The position numbers and the translations under genes were made by a program. From assembly GCA_020636535.1 (NCBI GenBank), contig JACJXT010000012.1:434001-498000 (forward strand): DNA of 64,000 nucleotides, written 5' to 3'. Below, piece by piece: positions 37,027 to 45,736 of the stretch. This DNA comes from Chitinophagales bacterium (GTDB lineage Bacteria > Bacteroidota > Bacteroidia > Chitinophagales > JADIYW01). Under the pieces are notes generated by a model that was given only the letters and a program-made list of their open reading frames with translations, was not told the origin of the DNA and did no database searches. Positions within the stretch are counted from its first letter, which is position 1. Each line of letters opens with the position of its first letter.

Positions 37027-38682
37027 ATGAAAGAAATACCTTTAATTACGCCTTTACAAAAGTTTTATCAATACGAAAAAGAAAAAGCCAATCAAACTTT
37101 TTTAAGACAAGCGATTAACGACCAATGGATACATTATTCGTGGAAAGAAACTGGCGAAATCATAAGAACAATGGCTGCTGCTATTCAAGCTCAAAATTAT
37201 CCAAAAGGAACAAAAATTGCTATCCTTTCTGCTAATTGTGCTCATTGGATAATGGCTGATTTAGCAATTATGATGACTGGCTGTATTTCTGTTCCATTAT
37301 ATCCAACAATAACTGCCGATATAATAGATTATTGTTTAGAACACAGCGAGTCTAAATTGTGTTTTGTAGGAAAACTAGACAAATGGCACGAACAGAAACA
37401 AGGAATTCCAAAAAATGTTACTTGTGTTTCGTTTCCAGACTATCCGCAAGAAGATTGTATTGACTGGAATGCTTTTACTAAAAAGGTAAAGCCGTTAAAG
37501 CAAAATTATATTCCCGACTTAGACGATATTTGTACGATAATCTATACTTCTGGTACTACAGGAAAACCCAAAGGTGTAGTACATAATTTTGAATCGATTG
37601 CGTATGCTCCAACTTGGCTACTTAAAGAATTAGAGTACATTATAGAAAATGATAGATTCTTTTCTTTTTTACAGTTGGCACATATTGCAGAACGCATGTT
37701 GGTAGAAATGGGTGCTTTATACTGTGGTGCTTCTATTTCCTTTGCAGAATCTATAGAGAAAGTACCACAAAACTTAAAAGATACTCAACCAACGGTGTTT
37801 TTAGCAGTGCCTTTAATTTGGACGAGAATGCAAAATTCTATCTTAGCAAGATTGCCACAAGAAAGATTGAATATGCTTTTAAAAATTCCGTTTTTGTCTG
37901 ATTTGATTAAAAGAAAAGTTAAAGAAAATGCTGGTTTATCTCAGTGCAAGTATATTATTTCTGGAGCAGCTCCAATTCCTGTTTCTTTAATTGAATGGTA
38001 TGAAAAATTAGACATTACGATTTGCGAAGCTTATGGTATGAGTGAAAACTGTGCTTTTTCTCATGGCAATAGATTAGAGTTTAGAAAAGTTGGAACTGTT
38101 GGTCAGCCAATGCCTAATACGCAAGTAAAAATTAGCGATGTTGGTGAAATTCTAGTTAAGAATAAATGTACCATGCAAGGTTATTACAAAGATGAAGCCA
38201 AAACGAAAGAAACCATTACAGAAGATGGTTATTTAAGAACTGGTGATAAAGGCGAAATTGATGTAGATGGTTTTTTAAAAATTACTGGTAGAATTAAAGA
38301 AATATTTAAAACAGATAAAGGTAAATATGTTGCTCCTGCACCAATTGAGTTAGAATTGTCTAAATCGCCATATATTGCTCAAGTTTGTGTAGTAGGTGCT
38401 AATATGAAACAACCAATTGCATTAGTAAATTATACGAATGAAAATGGTGCTGATAACCCAACTATAGAAGCTGATTTAATAACGACCATGAGTGAAGTAA
38501 ATAGCAAGTTATCAAGTCATGAAAAAGTAGCTAAAATTATTATTATGAAAGAAGATTGGACTGTAGAAAATGGTTTGATGACACCTACACTTAAAGTAAA
38601 ACGCAATGAGCTTGAACAAAAAGTAGCTGATAAAGTAGCAACATGGACACAAGATAGAGATACTAGAATAATTTGGGAATAG
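37027..38682 (+). CDS. Long-chain acyl-CoA synthetase (AMP-forming)
   Basis: Activates fatty acids to acyl-CoA through acyl-AMP. 551 residues from the ATG at 37027, which gives the usual MKEIPLITPLQKFYQYEK N-terminus; an in-frame TTG at 36979 would add 16 unlikely residues. Motifs: the AMP-binding P-loop TIIYTSGTTGKPKGVVH, YGMSENCAFSHGN, the hinge GYLRTGDKGEIDVDGFLKITGR and the C-terminal lysine region EKGKY-like FKTDKGKYVAPAPIE. It is about 35 residues shorter than the second paralogue at 62094. Substrate chain length unknown. Confidence 0.92.
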   Translation: MKEIPLITPLQKFYQYEKEKANQTFLRQAINDQWIHYSWKETGEIIRTMAAAIQAQNYPKGTKIAILSANCAHWIMADLAIMMTGCISVPLYPTITADIIDYCLEHSESKLCFVGKLDKWHEQKQGIPKNVTCVSFPDYPQEDCIDWNAFTKKVKPLKQNYIPDLDDICTIIYTSGTTGKPKGVVHNFESIAYAPTWLLKELEYIIENDRFFSFLQLAHIAERMLVEMGALYCGASISFAESIEKVPQNLKDTQPTVFLAVPLIWTRMQNSILARLPQERLNMLLKIPFLSDLIKRKVKENAGLSQCKYIISGAAPIPVSLIEWYEKLDITICEAYGMSENCAFSHGNRLEFRKVGTVGQPMPNTQVKISDVGEILVKNKCTMQGYYKDEAKTKETITEDGYLRTGDKGEIDVDGFLKITGRIKEIFKTDKGKYVAPAPIELELSKSPYIAQVCVVGANMKQPIALVNYTNENGADNPTIEADLITTMSEVNSKLSSHEKVAKIIIMKEDWTVENGLMTPTLKVKRNELEQKVADKVATWTQDRDTRIIWE

Positions 38683-38753
38683 TTGGTTGATTTTAATCCC
38701 GACGACACTAAAAAACTAATATGGTTTTGTAATAAAATATACTATTGTATTGT

Positions 38754-39941
38754 TTATTTTTTGAAATTAATTTTTGTAGTCGTTGGTGTTGCTGTATTTA
38801 TACCATAACCACTTCCGTTTAAGATATTGTAACCCCAAGTATTTGCAGATGTACTGCTTGGAATAGTAATGCCATCGCCGTAACCATTATTGTTTAATGT
38901 AATGTTCATTCTATTAGGAGCTGTTCCTGTATGGTCGTTGGTACCATCGTTGTACCAAGACCAAGCTAAGTAACCAATACTTTTACTATTGGCTTTGGTT
39001 AGCAAATCAGCATATCCTGTTGTAGTACTTCCATCTGGCAAGATATTACCCATTTCGCCAATAACAAAAGGTAAGCCACTATTTACTAAACCATTTAATC
39101 TGTTTGTTGGATCAAGGTTGCATAAATTGGTTTGCCAATCCCATTTCCAATAATAAGTATGTACGCTAAACAATAAGTTGTGTTGAGGATCAAAATCAAG
39201 GAGATATTGTCCATTGCTTACACTTTGACCATAAGATGATGAAGTAAAAATTTCTGCTCTATCTGCATATCCATAAGCATCTATCATTAAAGGAACTGCT
39301 ATGCCTTTATTTCTTATAGCTGTAATAGCTGTTTTGTAAGTATTGATAAAGGTATTGATATCGTTTTGCGAATAATTGTTTTGATTGGTATTCCAATTAG
39401 CGCCCCATTCATTTGCAATATTAATAATAAGATGCCCTTGATGTTTTTTTAGCACTGCAACAATATCATTTCTTGTCCAAAAAGCTGTAATAATATTTTG
39501 GAACTGCATAGCATCTGCTTTTCCTGTTAAATCGTGCAACATAATAATTGGCAAAATGCCTTTGTTTACATAAGTTGTAATGGCTCTGTCTAAATCGTTG
39601 GCAGTATAATAAGTAGTGCCTGTTTGTGGTTCTGGACTACCTGTAATGTGTGTCCACCAAGCTAAACGCACTACATTGGCTTTGGTAGAAGCAACTGCGT
39701 TGGCAACTTGTTCAATATCGTTACTCCAACCTTCTTTATAGGCTGGAACATTAACACCTCTTAGTATTACATTATTACCATTGCTGTCTGTAAGAAACCG
39801 ACCTTTTACTCTTAGCACAGAATCGGCAACTGGCGTTGGTGTTGGCGTAGTACCTCCACCAGTAGGAATGCAACTTTGAGTTAGCAGTATTAAAAAGAGT
39901 GTTATTATAACTGTTAAAAGAAAGAAATTTGACTTTTTCAT
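38754..39941 (-). CDS. GH5 glycoside hydrolase (cellulase/mannanase-like) lipoprotein
   Basis: A 395-residue surface or periplasmic lipoprotein. Signal peptide with lipobox LLTQSC (Cys24), a short Thr/Pro linker (TTPTPTPVAD), then a GH5 (beta/alpha)8 domain starting RVKGRFLTDSNGN. Catalytic acid/base Glu178 is in INIANEWGANW and nucleophile Glu296 in PFVIGEMGN; HTYYWKWDW lies between. Endo-beta-1,4-mannanase or glucanase activity is likely, and the INIANEW variant is typical of the mannanase-like branch (inferred). It is preceded by a 59-bp block also found before the next lipoprotein gene, beside a LytTR regulator, so it may be under that system. Confidence 0.9.
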   Translation of the reverse strand: MKKSNFFLLTVIITLFLILLTQSCIPTGGGTTPTPTPVADSVLRVKGRFLTDSNGNNVILRGVNVPAYKEGWSNDIEQVANAVASTKANVVRLAWWTHITGSPEPQTGTTYYTANDLDRAITTYVNKGILPIIMLHDLTGKADAMQFQNIITAFWTRNDIVAVLKKHQGHLIINIANEWGANWNTNQNNYSQNDINTFINTYKTAITAIRNKGIAVPLMIDAYGYADRAEIFTSSSYGQSVSNGQYLLDFDPQHNLLFSVHTYYWKWDWQTNLCNLDPTNRLNGLVNSGLPFVIGEMGNILPDGSTTTGYADLLTKANSKSIGYLAWSWYNDGTNDHTGTAPNRMNITLNNNGYGDGITIPSSTSANTWGYNILNGSGYGINTATPTTTKINFKK

Positions 39942-39971
39942 ATTATTATTTTTTATTCAAACTTCAATATT

Positions 39972-40030
39972 TATATTAAAATTTACAAGCACAAATCGAC
40001 GAACGGTAGGAAATAATCGATGAATGACAT
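39972..40030. promoter_or_regulatory. 59-bp duplicated upstream block, copy 1 (putative LytTR sites)
   Basis: 58 of 59 bases are identical to 40923-40981. It lies about 31 bases upstream of the GH5 start (leftward gene). Inside are two 13-bp direct half-sites, AATCGACGAACGG (39994-40006) and AATCGATGAATGA (40015-40027), with a 21-bp period. On the minus strand the first gives ACCGTTCGT, which fits the published LytTR consensus [TA][AC][CA]GTTN[AG][TG]. The other 270 or so bases of the 39942-40273 gap hold no gene. They include a stretch (40031-40130) with no recognised feature and the terminator at 40214. Confidence 0.6.
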
Positions 40031-40213
40031 GGGAAGAACCAAGATTGGTAGAATCGAGAGAATAAGACTTTTTGATTTTAGATGTTTAGGAACAAGATTA
40101 TTATATTTTTATAATAAAAAAACAAATATTTTTACTATGGTTTATTTAAGATTGCTTCGTTATATTTATTTACAAAGACAAAAAAGTTTGGCTATCTTCT
40201 TTTAAAACAAAAA

Positions 40214-40239
40214 TCCCAAAGTATTTTTATGCTTTGGGA
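40214..40239 (-). terminator. Intrinsic terminator of the DUF4082-like lipoprotein gene
   Basis: Stem TCCCAAAG/CTTTGGGA (8 bp); on the minus strand it is followed by a T-rich tail, 35 bases after the stop at 40274. Confidence 0.7.
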
Positions 40240-40273
40240 CATTCAACTAATGTGTTTTATGAAAAATGGTTTG

Positions 40274-40888
40274 TTATTCGTTGTACTGAAATTCAAAGTC
40301 TGCTACTCCTACTAAATAGTGTTGTACATTAGGATTAAATGACTCTATAAAAATAGGTATAGTGCTTTGTTGATCTCTATAATTTAGTAAAGTAATTTTA
40401 CTTTTTGTAAAAGAATAAATTGAAAGACCGATGTCTACTCCATTTGTATTATAATAAACATAATATTTTTTATTAACACCTCCACTTGTATTATTTACAC
40501 TTACTATATATCTTTTTCTTGCCATTATTTCTACTGAAGATATAAGTTCTTTATAGGTAAAAATATTTGTGTTGCTAACAGCTACCTGTGTTTGGGCAAG
40601 TACCGATTTGGTTTCTACATCCCATAGCGAAACTATATAATTTCCAGTCTCAGGCATTTTACAACCTAATTTTGTTATTTTACCATCTATAGATGCATAA
40701 AACTCAAATCCCATTTCAAAATTTGTAAAATTTGTAGCATAAAAGGTATCAACCATCTGCTTTTCATTTGTAATAGTAGAGATTGGTGTTTCTGTTATTG
40801 TTTTAATTGTTATTTCCTCTTTTTTGCAAGAAGTAAGTAATGTGATTGCCACAAATACGCTTAGTCCTGTTAATTTAATTTTTTTCAT
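40274..40888 (-). CDS. Lipoprotein with DUF4082-like domain
   Basis: 204 residues from the ATG at 40888; the frame opens 10 codons earlier (MNFKQKKKKF) but that segment is untranslated-leader-like and would spoil the signal peptide. Lipobox SVFVAITLLTSC. The rest (GFEFYASIDGKITKLGCKMPETGNYIVSLWDVETKS; YIVSVNNTSG) resembles beta-sandwich DUF4082 modules, which occur beside glycoside-binding domains. Function unknown. It is the gene nearest to the LytTR regulator and shares a 59-bp upstream block with the GH5 lipoprotein, so co-regulation is likely. Confidence 0.7.
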   Translation of the reverse strand: MKKIKLTGLSVFVAITLLTSCKKEEITIKTITETPISTITNEKQMVDTFYATNFTNFEMGFEFYASIDGKITKLGCKMPETGNYIVSLWDVETKSVLAQTQVAVSNTNIFTYKELISSVEIMARKRYIVSVNNTSGGVNKKYYVYYNTNGVDIGLSIYSFTKSKITLLNYRDQQSTIPIFIESFNPNVQHYLVGVADFEFQYNE

Positions 40889-40922
40889 AAATTTTTTCTT
40901 TTTTTGTTTAAAGTTCATTCTC

Positions 40923-40981
40923 TATATTAAAATTTACAAGCACTAATCGACGAACGGTAGGAAATAATCGATGAATGACAT
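40923..40981. promoter_or_regulatory. 59-bp duplicated upstream block, copy 2 (putative LytTR sites)
   Basis: One mismatch from 39972-40030. Half-sites AATCGACGAACGG (40945-40957) and AATCGATGAATGA (40966-40978), 21-bp period. It sits between the DUF4082-like lipoprotein and the LytTR regulator start, so it could control either or both. Confidence 0.6.
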
Positions 40982-41075
40982 TTTTTAGATTTTTAGAGCC
41001 AAGAATCTTAGATTTTAGACTAGATTTATAAGTGATTCTTCTTCTTATAAAATGGAAATAAAATAAATGTGGCTG

Positions 41076-41104
41076 TTGAAAATATATTTTTATAGTTATA
41101 TTTG
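41076..41104 (+). promoter_or_regulatory. Promoter of the LytTR regulator/kinase operon
   Basis: TTG (41076-41078), an 18-base spacer, and TATATTTG (41097-41104), a perfect TAnnTTTG, 17 bases before the ATG. Confidence 0.65.
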
Positions 41105-41121
41105 ATTATCAGAATTAAAAG

Positions 41122-41841
41122 ATGAATGCTAAAGCCAAAATAAGTTGCTTTGTAGTAGATGATAATTTTATTGACCGAAAAACAACGCTTGCTTTTTTAA
41201 AACAATATGAGTTTATAGAAATTCTTGGTGAGTTTGAATCGCCAGTGGATGCTTTAAATGCAATAGAAGAACAGCAACCTTTTGTGCTTTTTTTGGATAT
41301 AGATATGCCAGAAATGAGTGGTCTTGATTTAAGAAAGCAATTAATGAAAATTCCTGCTTGTATTTTTATTACCAGTTATCCAGAATATGCTGTAGAAAGT
41401 TTTGATGTAGATGCATTGGATTTTATGGTAAAACCTATTAATAAAGCTCGGTTTGATAAAGCAATACAACGATTGGTAGATTATTACACCATTAAACGAA
41501 AAGCAGATATTTTATCACATTCATTAGATACAGAAAACATAATTATTAAACAAGGATCTGACCAAATTAAACTACAACTATATGAAATTCTGTATCTCGA
41601 AGCAATGAAAGACTATACTGCAATAGTAACAAATAACAAAAAATATATGGTGTTAGATGTTTTAGGTAATTTGATTAAAAACAAAGCATTTAAAAATTTT
41701 ATTCGCATACACCGAAGCTATGCTATTCAAAAACACTATGTTACTAAATACAACAATAATGAAATTGAATTAGACAATAACAGTACTTTGCCTATTGGAA
41801 GAAGTTATAAAGACACTATAAAAGAGTTGTTTCATCAATAA
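41122..41841 (+). CDS. LytTR-family response regulator
   Basis: 239 residues. Receiver domain (1-120) with the acidic pair VVDDN (13-14), phospho-acceptor Asp59 in FLDIDMPEM and conserved Lys104 (FMVKPI). The LytTR DNA-binding domain (about 130-239) begins IIIKQGSDQIKL and contains YLEAMKDYTAIVT and FIRIHRSYAIQKHYV. Phosphorylation by the kinase 9 bases downstream is the obvious input. Candidate target sites are the 59-bp blocks on its left. LytTR domains bind two direct repeats about 21 bp apart, which matches the spacing seen there. Confidence 0.93.
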   Translation: MNAKAKISCFVVDDNFIDRKTTLAFLKQYEFIEILGEFESPVDALNAIEEQQPFVLFLDIDMPEMSGLDLRKQLMKIPACIFITSYPEYAVESFDVDALDFMVKPINKARFDKAIQRLVDYYTIKRKADILSHSLDTENIIIKQGSDQIKLQLYEILYLEAMKDYTAIVTNNKKYMVLDVLGNLIKNKAFKNFIRIHRSYAIQKHYVTKYNNNEIELDNNSTLPIGRSYKDTIKELFHQ

Positions 41842-41850
41842 TTAACAAAT

Positions 41851-43866
41851 ATGAGATACTCTTTTCTTCTTTTCTTGTTTTTTAGTATCTCTTCTTCTTT
41901 GATTGCACAAGAAAATTTCTATATCGATTCCTTAAAAAAAGAATATACACAAACAACTATTGATACATTTCAAGCAAAATTATTAAACCAAATTTGCAGA
42001 TACTACGAACAAACCAATATAGATTCTGCTTTTAAGTATGCTAATATTGGATTAAAACTGACCAAAAAAATGCAATGGAAAAAAGGCATTGCTGCATTTT
42101 ATACTAGTTTTGGAAACACTTATTCCAATCAAGGAAAAAGTGATACTGCAATATTATATTATAAAAAATCACTAGCATTAAATATTAAAAACAACGACAC
42201 AATTAATATGGCTTCTTCTTATAATAATTTAGGATCTATTGCCAACTCACAAAGTGATTATATAACAGCTACTAATTATTATAATAAATCATTACAACTA
42301 GCAATTGCTTCAAAAAACAATATTAATATTTGTTATGCAATGCAAAATTTAGCATTGGTATATGCTATACAGCGTAATTTTAAAAAAGCATTTGAGTATA
42401 TAAATCAAGCTATCAATGCAGCTAGTAAAACTAATGAAGAAAGTTTATTAATAAATCCATATGCTTTATTAGCTAATATTTATTCTGATATCAATCAATA
42501 TGATTCCGCTATATTTTACTATCAAAAAGCACTGCTTATTACCAAAACTTACGATTATAAAACAGATGAAGCAGAAATATTAAACAGTTTAGGAACTATT
42601 TATATGAACTTAAAGCAATACAATAATGCTATAAATGCGTATTTGTCTTCAGAAAAAATATGGAATACTTACGATGAACATGCTGAGTCTGCTATTATAA
42701 ATAAAGGTTTTATTGGCGATTTTTATCAAAAAATGGCATTTTTAAAATTGAATAATGATAAAGAAGCAATTCAACAAATACCAACAGCTACACAACAATT
42801 ATTACAGTTGAGTATTCAATACAATAAAGAAGCAATGGAAGGTGCAAAAAGCTTAAATAACAAAGCACTGCTTTCTAATTTTCTAGAAAGTATTTCAGAA
42901 GCATATACCTCTATTGGCAACTACAAATTAGCGTATGAAAATTATAAAGCATCGATTGAAATAAATGATTCTATTTTTTCGCAAGAGAATAAAAACAAAA
43001 TAGCACAATTAGAAAGTCAGCATGAAATGGATAAAAAGAATGCTGAAATTAAACAACAACAAGCTAATATTAAGGCACAACGAAAAAACTTATTAATATT
43101 ATTTATTGTATTGATTGCTGTTATATTAATTGGATTTTTATTTTATAGATTAAGTCAAATTCGTAAACAAAGAAATCAAGAACTACGACTACTCAACACA
43201 CAATTAGACAATGCCAATAAAACCAAAGCCAAGTTCTTTTCTATTTTATCGCACGATTTGCGAAGTCCAGTTGCAAGTCTAATTAACTTCTTACAATTGC
43301 AACAAATAGACAGTAGTATTTTAAGTGAAACTGAAAAAGAAGAACAACAACACAAAACAATGCATGCTGTAACTTCTTTGTTAGATGTGATGGAAGGCGT
43401 TTTACTTTGGAGCAAAGGACAAATGGAACATTTTACACCAGAAAAAAAACAGACGAACATCAATAATTTGTTTAAGTATATTGAAAATTATTTTATTACA
43501 GTTACAAATATTAAAATTACATTTTTGAATAGTGATAATTTGTTTTTATATACTGATGAAAACTATGTAAAAACCATTATGCATAATCTAACGCAAAATG
43601 CTGTACAAGAATTAAAAGAAAATGAGCATGGAAAAATAGAATGGAAAGCTAAAAAAGAAAACAATCAAATTATTCTTTCTATTACTGATAATGGTAAAGG
43701 CATGAACGAAGCACAAATGCAGAAGTTTGAAGCCAACACCAATATCAACAGCAAAAAACATGGTTTAGGTTTATATATAATAAAAGATATGGCAACTGCA
43801 ATTGATTGCGAAATTACCATACAGTCAAAAGTAAATGAAGGAACAACGATTAATTTACATTTTTAA
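41851..43866 (+). CDS. TPR-containing membrane sensor histidine kinase
   Basis: 671 residues. A signal peptide (ending LIAQENFY) places the N-terminal part (20-400) outside the cytoplasm. It is made of TPR repeats (YYKKSLALNIKNNDT, YYNKSLQLAI, YYQKALLI). One transmembrane helix (about 412-432) is followed by a short coiled coil and HisKA with His468 in FFSILSHDLRSP. HATPase motifs are MHNLTQNAVQELKEN (N box), ITDNGKGM (G1) and KKHGLGLYIIKDM (G2). It is unusual as the partner of a LytTR regulator: it is HisKA rather than the LytS-type His_kinase domain common with LytTR regulators. It is 9 bases downstream of that gene and co-transcribed with it. Ligand unknown. Confidence 0.92.
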   Translation: MRYSFLLFLFFSISSSLIAQENFYIDSLKKEYTQTTIDTFQAKLLNQICRYYEQTNIDSAFKYANIGLKLTKKMQWKKGIAAFYTSFGNTYSNQGKSDTAILYYKKSLALNIKNNDTINMASSYNNLGSIANSQSDYITATNYYNKSLQLAIASKNNINICYAMQNLALVYAIQRNFKKAFEYINQAINAASKTNEESLLINPYALLANIYSDINQYDSAIFYYQKALLITKTYDYKTDEAEILNSLGTIYMNLKQYNNAINAYLSSEKIWNTYDEHAESAIINKGFIGDFYQKMAFLKLNNDKEAIQQIPTATQQLLQLSIQYNKEAMEGAKSLNNKALLSNFLESISEAYTSIGNYKLAYENYKASIEINDSIFSQENKNKIAQLESQHEMDKKNAEIKQQQANIKAQRKNLLILFIVLIAVILIGFLFYRLSQIRKQRNQELRLLNTQLDNANKTKAKFFSILSHDLRSPVASLINFLQLQQIDSSILSETEKEEQQHKTMHAVTSLLDVMEGVLLWSKGQMEHFTPEKKQTNINNLFKYIENYFITVTNIKITFLNSDNLFLYTDENYVKTIMHNLTQNAVQELKENEHGKIEWKAKKENNQIILSITDNGKGMNEAQMQKFEANTNINSKKHGLGLYIIKDMATAIDCEITIQSKVNEGTTINLHF

Positions 43867-43938
43867 AAACATATCATTACACTACTCTGCCTATTTATAT
43901 TTACCTTTAATGATTGTTAATCAAAAAAAAATTAAAAA

Positions 43939-44244
43939 ATGGATAAAGATCAATTAAAAAACAAGGCAGAAGAAACTGTAAATGGTATTAAAGGACAAAT
44001 TGCAGAATTAGAAACCAAATTAGAAAGTGCTACTGGCGATGCTAGAGCTAAAATAGAAGAGCAATTAGAAAAATTAAATCTAAACAAAGCGTCTATTCAA
44101 GAAAAATTAGACAATTTAGAAGATTTAGCAGAAGAAAAATTAGGCGACTTAAGAGCACTAATTGATGGTGGTGTTGATAGTTTAAAAGATACTTTTGGCA
44201 AGATCACAGGAAGTTTATTTGGTAAAAAAGAAGACAATCAGTAG
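43939..44244 (+). CDS. Small coiled-coil protein, function unknown
   Basis: 101 residues, almost entirely helix-forming and highly charged. It has a repeating pattern (GQIAELETKLESATGDARAK; EEQLEKLNLNKASIQEKLDN) and a C-terminal amphipathic stretch LKDTFGKITGSLFGKKED. No signal peptide, no transmembrane segment. It resembles small LEA-like or YtxH-like stress proteins in composition only; I do not recognise the family. Not an obvious part of the kinase operon: 72-base gap with a TACCTTTA element upstream. It has its own terminator (44269-44298). Confidence 0.75.
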   Translation: MDKDQLKNKAEETVNGIKGQIAELETKLESATGDARAKIEEQLEKLNLNKASIQEKLDNLEDLAEEKLGDLRALIDGGVDSLKDTFGKITGSLFGKKEDNQ

Positions 44245-44268
44245 TAATAAATATTATTACTATATTAT

Positions 44269-44298
44269 AAAAGAGCATCTTTAGACAGATGCTCTTTT
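44269..44298. terminator. Bidirectional terminator between the coiled-coil gene and hemN
   Basis: Perfect 12-bp stem AAAAGAGCATCT/AGATGCTCTTTT with loop TTAGAC; serves genes converging from both sides. Confidence 0.85.
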
Positions 44299-44302
44299 TG
44301 TT

Positions 44303-45664
44303 TTAAACAGCATTGCTAAATTTTGGTGTGTCTTTCAATTTGGTGTCGTTCATCAGTTTTTCATCAAATAAAGCACATACATTTCTAAGAAAACGCCAAC
44401 CTAAATCTGTAAGCGTAATGGTATTATTTTCTAATATAATAATATTGTCTGCTTGTAGTGTTTTTAAATTTGTTTGAGCTGTTGGTGTAAAAACAAAATC
44501 ATTTTTCCACGATGTTGTTCCATTACAAGCAATATTTAATATATGTTGTCTATTAATTATATCTTCTTTTGTTAAATCTATTCCTCTAAAAATTGGTAAT
44601 TGGTTATCCTTCAACGCTTCGTAATAAGCTTCAACTGTTTTTAGATTTTGTCTATATCCAAAAAAAACATCGCTAATAGCAGAAACACCTAAACCAATTA
44701 AAACTGGCGTGTTGTTGGTCGTATATCCCATGAAGTTTCTGTGCAAAGTTTGGTTTCTTTTTGCTTGTAAAAGTGTATCTTCTTTCAATGCAAAATGATC
44801 CATGCCTACTTCTTCATATCCTGCATTATTAAATAAATCTTTTCCTATTGTATAGAGTTCATATTTTTCTTTTCCTTTAGGTAAATCATCTTCACTATAT
44901 GCTCGTTGCGATTTACTTGTCCATGGTACATGAGCGTAGCTATAAAAAGCAATTCTATATGGTTGTAGCGTTATGGTTTTTTCAATGGTGTGTTTTATAC
45001 TTTCTGCTGTTTGAAAAGGCAAGCCATATATTAAATCGTAATTTATAGATTCATAGCCAATACTTCTTGCCCAATCGGTAACAGCTTTTGTTTTTTCAAA
45101 AGGTTGAACTCGGTTAATGGCTTTTTGTACTTTTAAATCTAAATCTTGAACGCCAAAACTAACGCGTCTAAAACCAATATCATACAAAACCTTTAAATGT
45201 TCTTGTGTGGTATTATTTGGATGTCCTTCAAAACTAAACTCATGATTTTCTTCAACAATATTGTCTTTTAAAATTTCTTGTATAAGATGTTGTAAGTTTT
45301 GTGGACTAAAAAAAGTTGGTGTTCCTCCACCTAAATGTATTTCTTTTATTTTTATTTTATCTTGAAATATATTTTTATAAATATTCCATTCTTTAAGTAG
45401 TGCATCAATATAAATTGTTTCTACACTATGGTTCTTTGTAATTCTTTTATTACAACCACAATAGGTACAAAGTTGTTCGCAAAATGGCAAGTGCAAATAA
45501 AGTGTTATACCATTTGCTGTTTTTCCATTTTTTATTGCTTGATGAATTTGCTGCGACCACTGTTCAGTGCTATTCAATGGTTCTTGCCAATATGGTACCG
45601 TTGGATAACTCGTATATCTTGGTATAGGAACATTGTATTTCTGAACGAGATTAAAATCTAACAT
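44303..45664 (-). CDS. hemN: Oxygen-independent coproporphyrinogen III oxidase
   Basis: Radical SAM enzyme of haem synthesis under anaerobic/low-oxygen conditions. 453 residues, the full HemN length. It opens with LVQKYNVPIPRYTSYPTVPYW, and the cluster motif is Cys62-x3-Cys66-x2-Cys69 followed by Cys71 (FCEQLCTYCGC). GGGTPTFFS and HIGYESINYDLIYGLPFQT-type segments fit true HemN rather than HemW. The C-terminal HemN domain is present (LTDLGWRFLRNVC). Confidence 0.95.
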   Translation of the reverse strand: MLDFNLVQKYNVPIPRYTSYPTVPYWQEPLNSTEQWSQQIHQAIKNGKTANGITLYLHLPFCEQLCTYCGCNKRITKNHSVETIYIDALLKEWNIYKNIFQDKIKIKEIHLGGGTPTFFSPQNLQHLIQEILKDNIVEENHEFSFEGHPNNTTQEHLKVLYDIGFRRVSFGVQDLDLKVQKAINRVQPFEKTKAVTDWARSIGYESINYDLIYGLPFQTAESIKHTIEKTITLQPYRIAFYSYAHVPWTSKSQRAYSEDDLPKGKEKYELYTIGKDLFNNAGYEEVGMDHFALKEDTLLQAKRNQTLHRNFMGYTTNNTPVLIGLGVSAISDVFFGYRQNLKTVEAYYEALKDNQLPIFRGIDLTKEDIINRQHILNIACNGTTSWKNDFVFTPTAQTNLKTLQADNIIILENNTITLTDLGWRFLRNVCALFDEKLMNDTKLKDTPKFSNAV

Positions 45665-45736
45665 TACATTACAAAGGTATGATTATTACTAGAAATCAAC
45701 AATGCAGAAGTTTAAATCTTTGATATTGTATTATCA

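Noticed and set aside
40031..40205. A 61-codon plus-strand frame beginning at 40020
   Set aside because: It starts inside the 59-bp regulatory block and has no recognisable product; composition is like the surrounding non-coding DNA.
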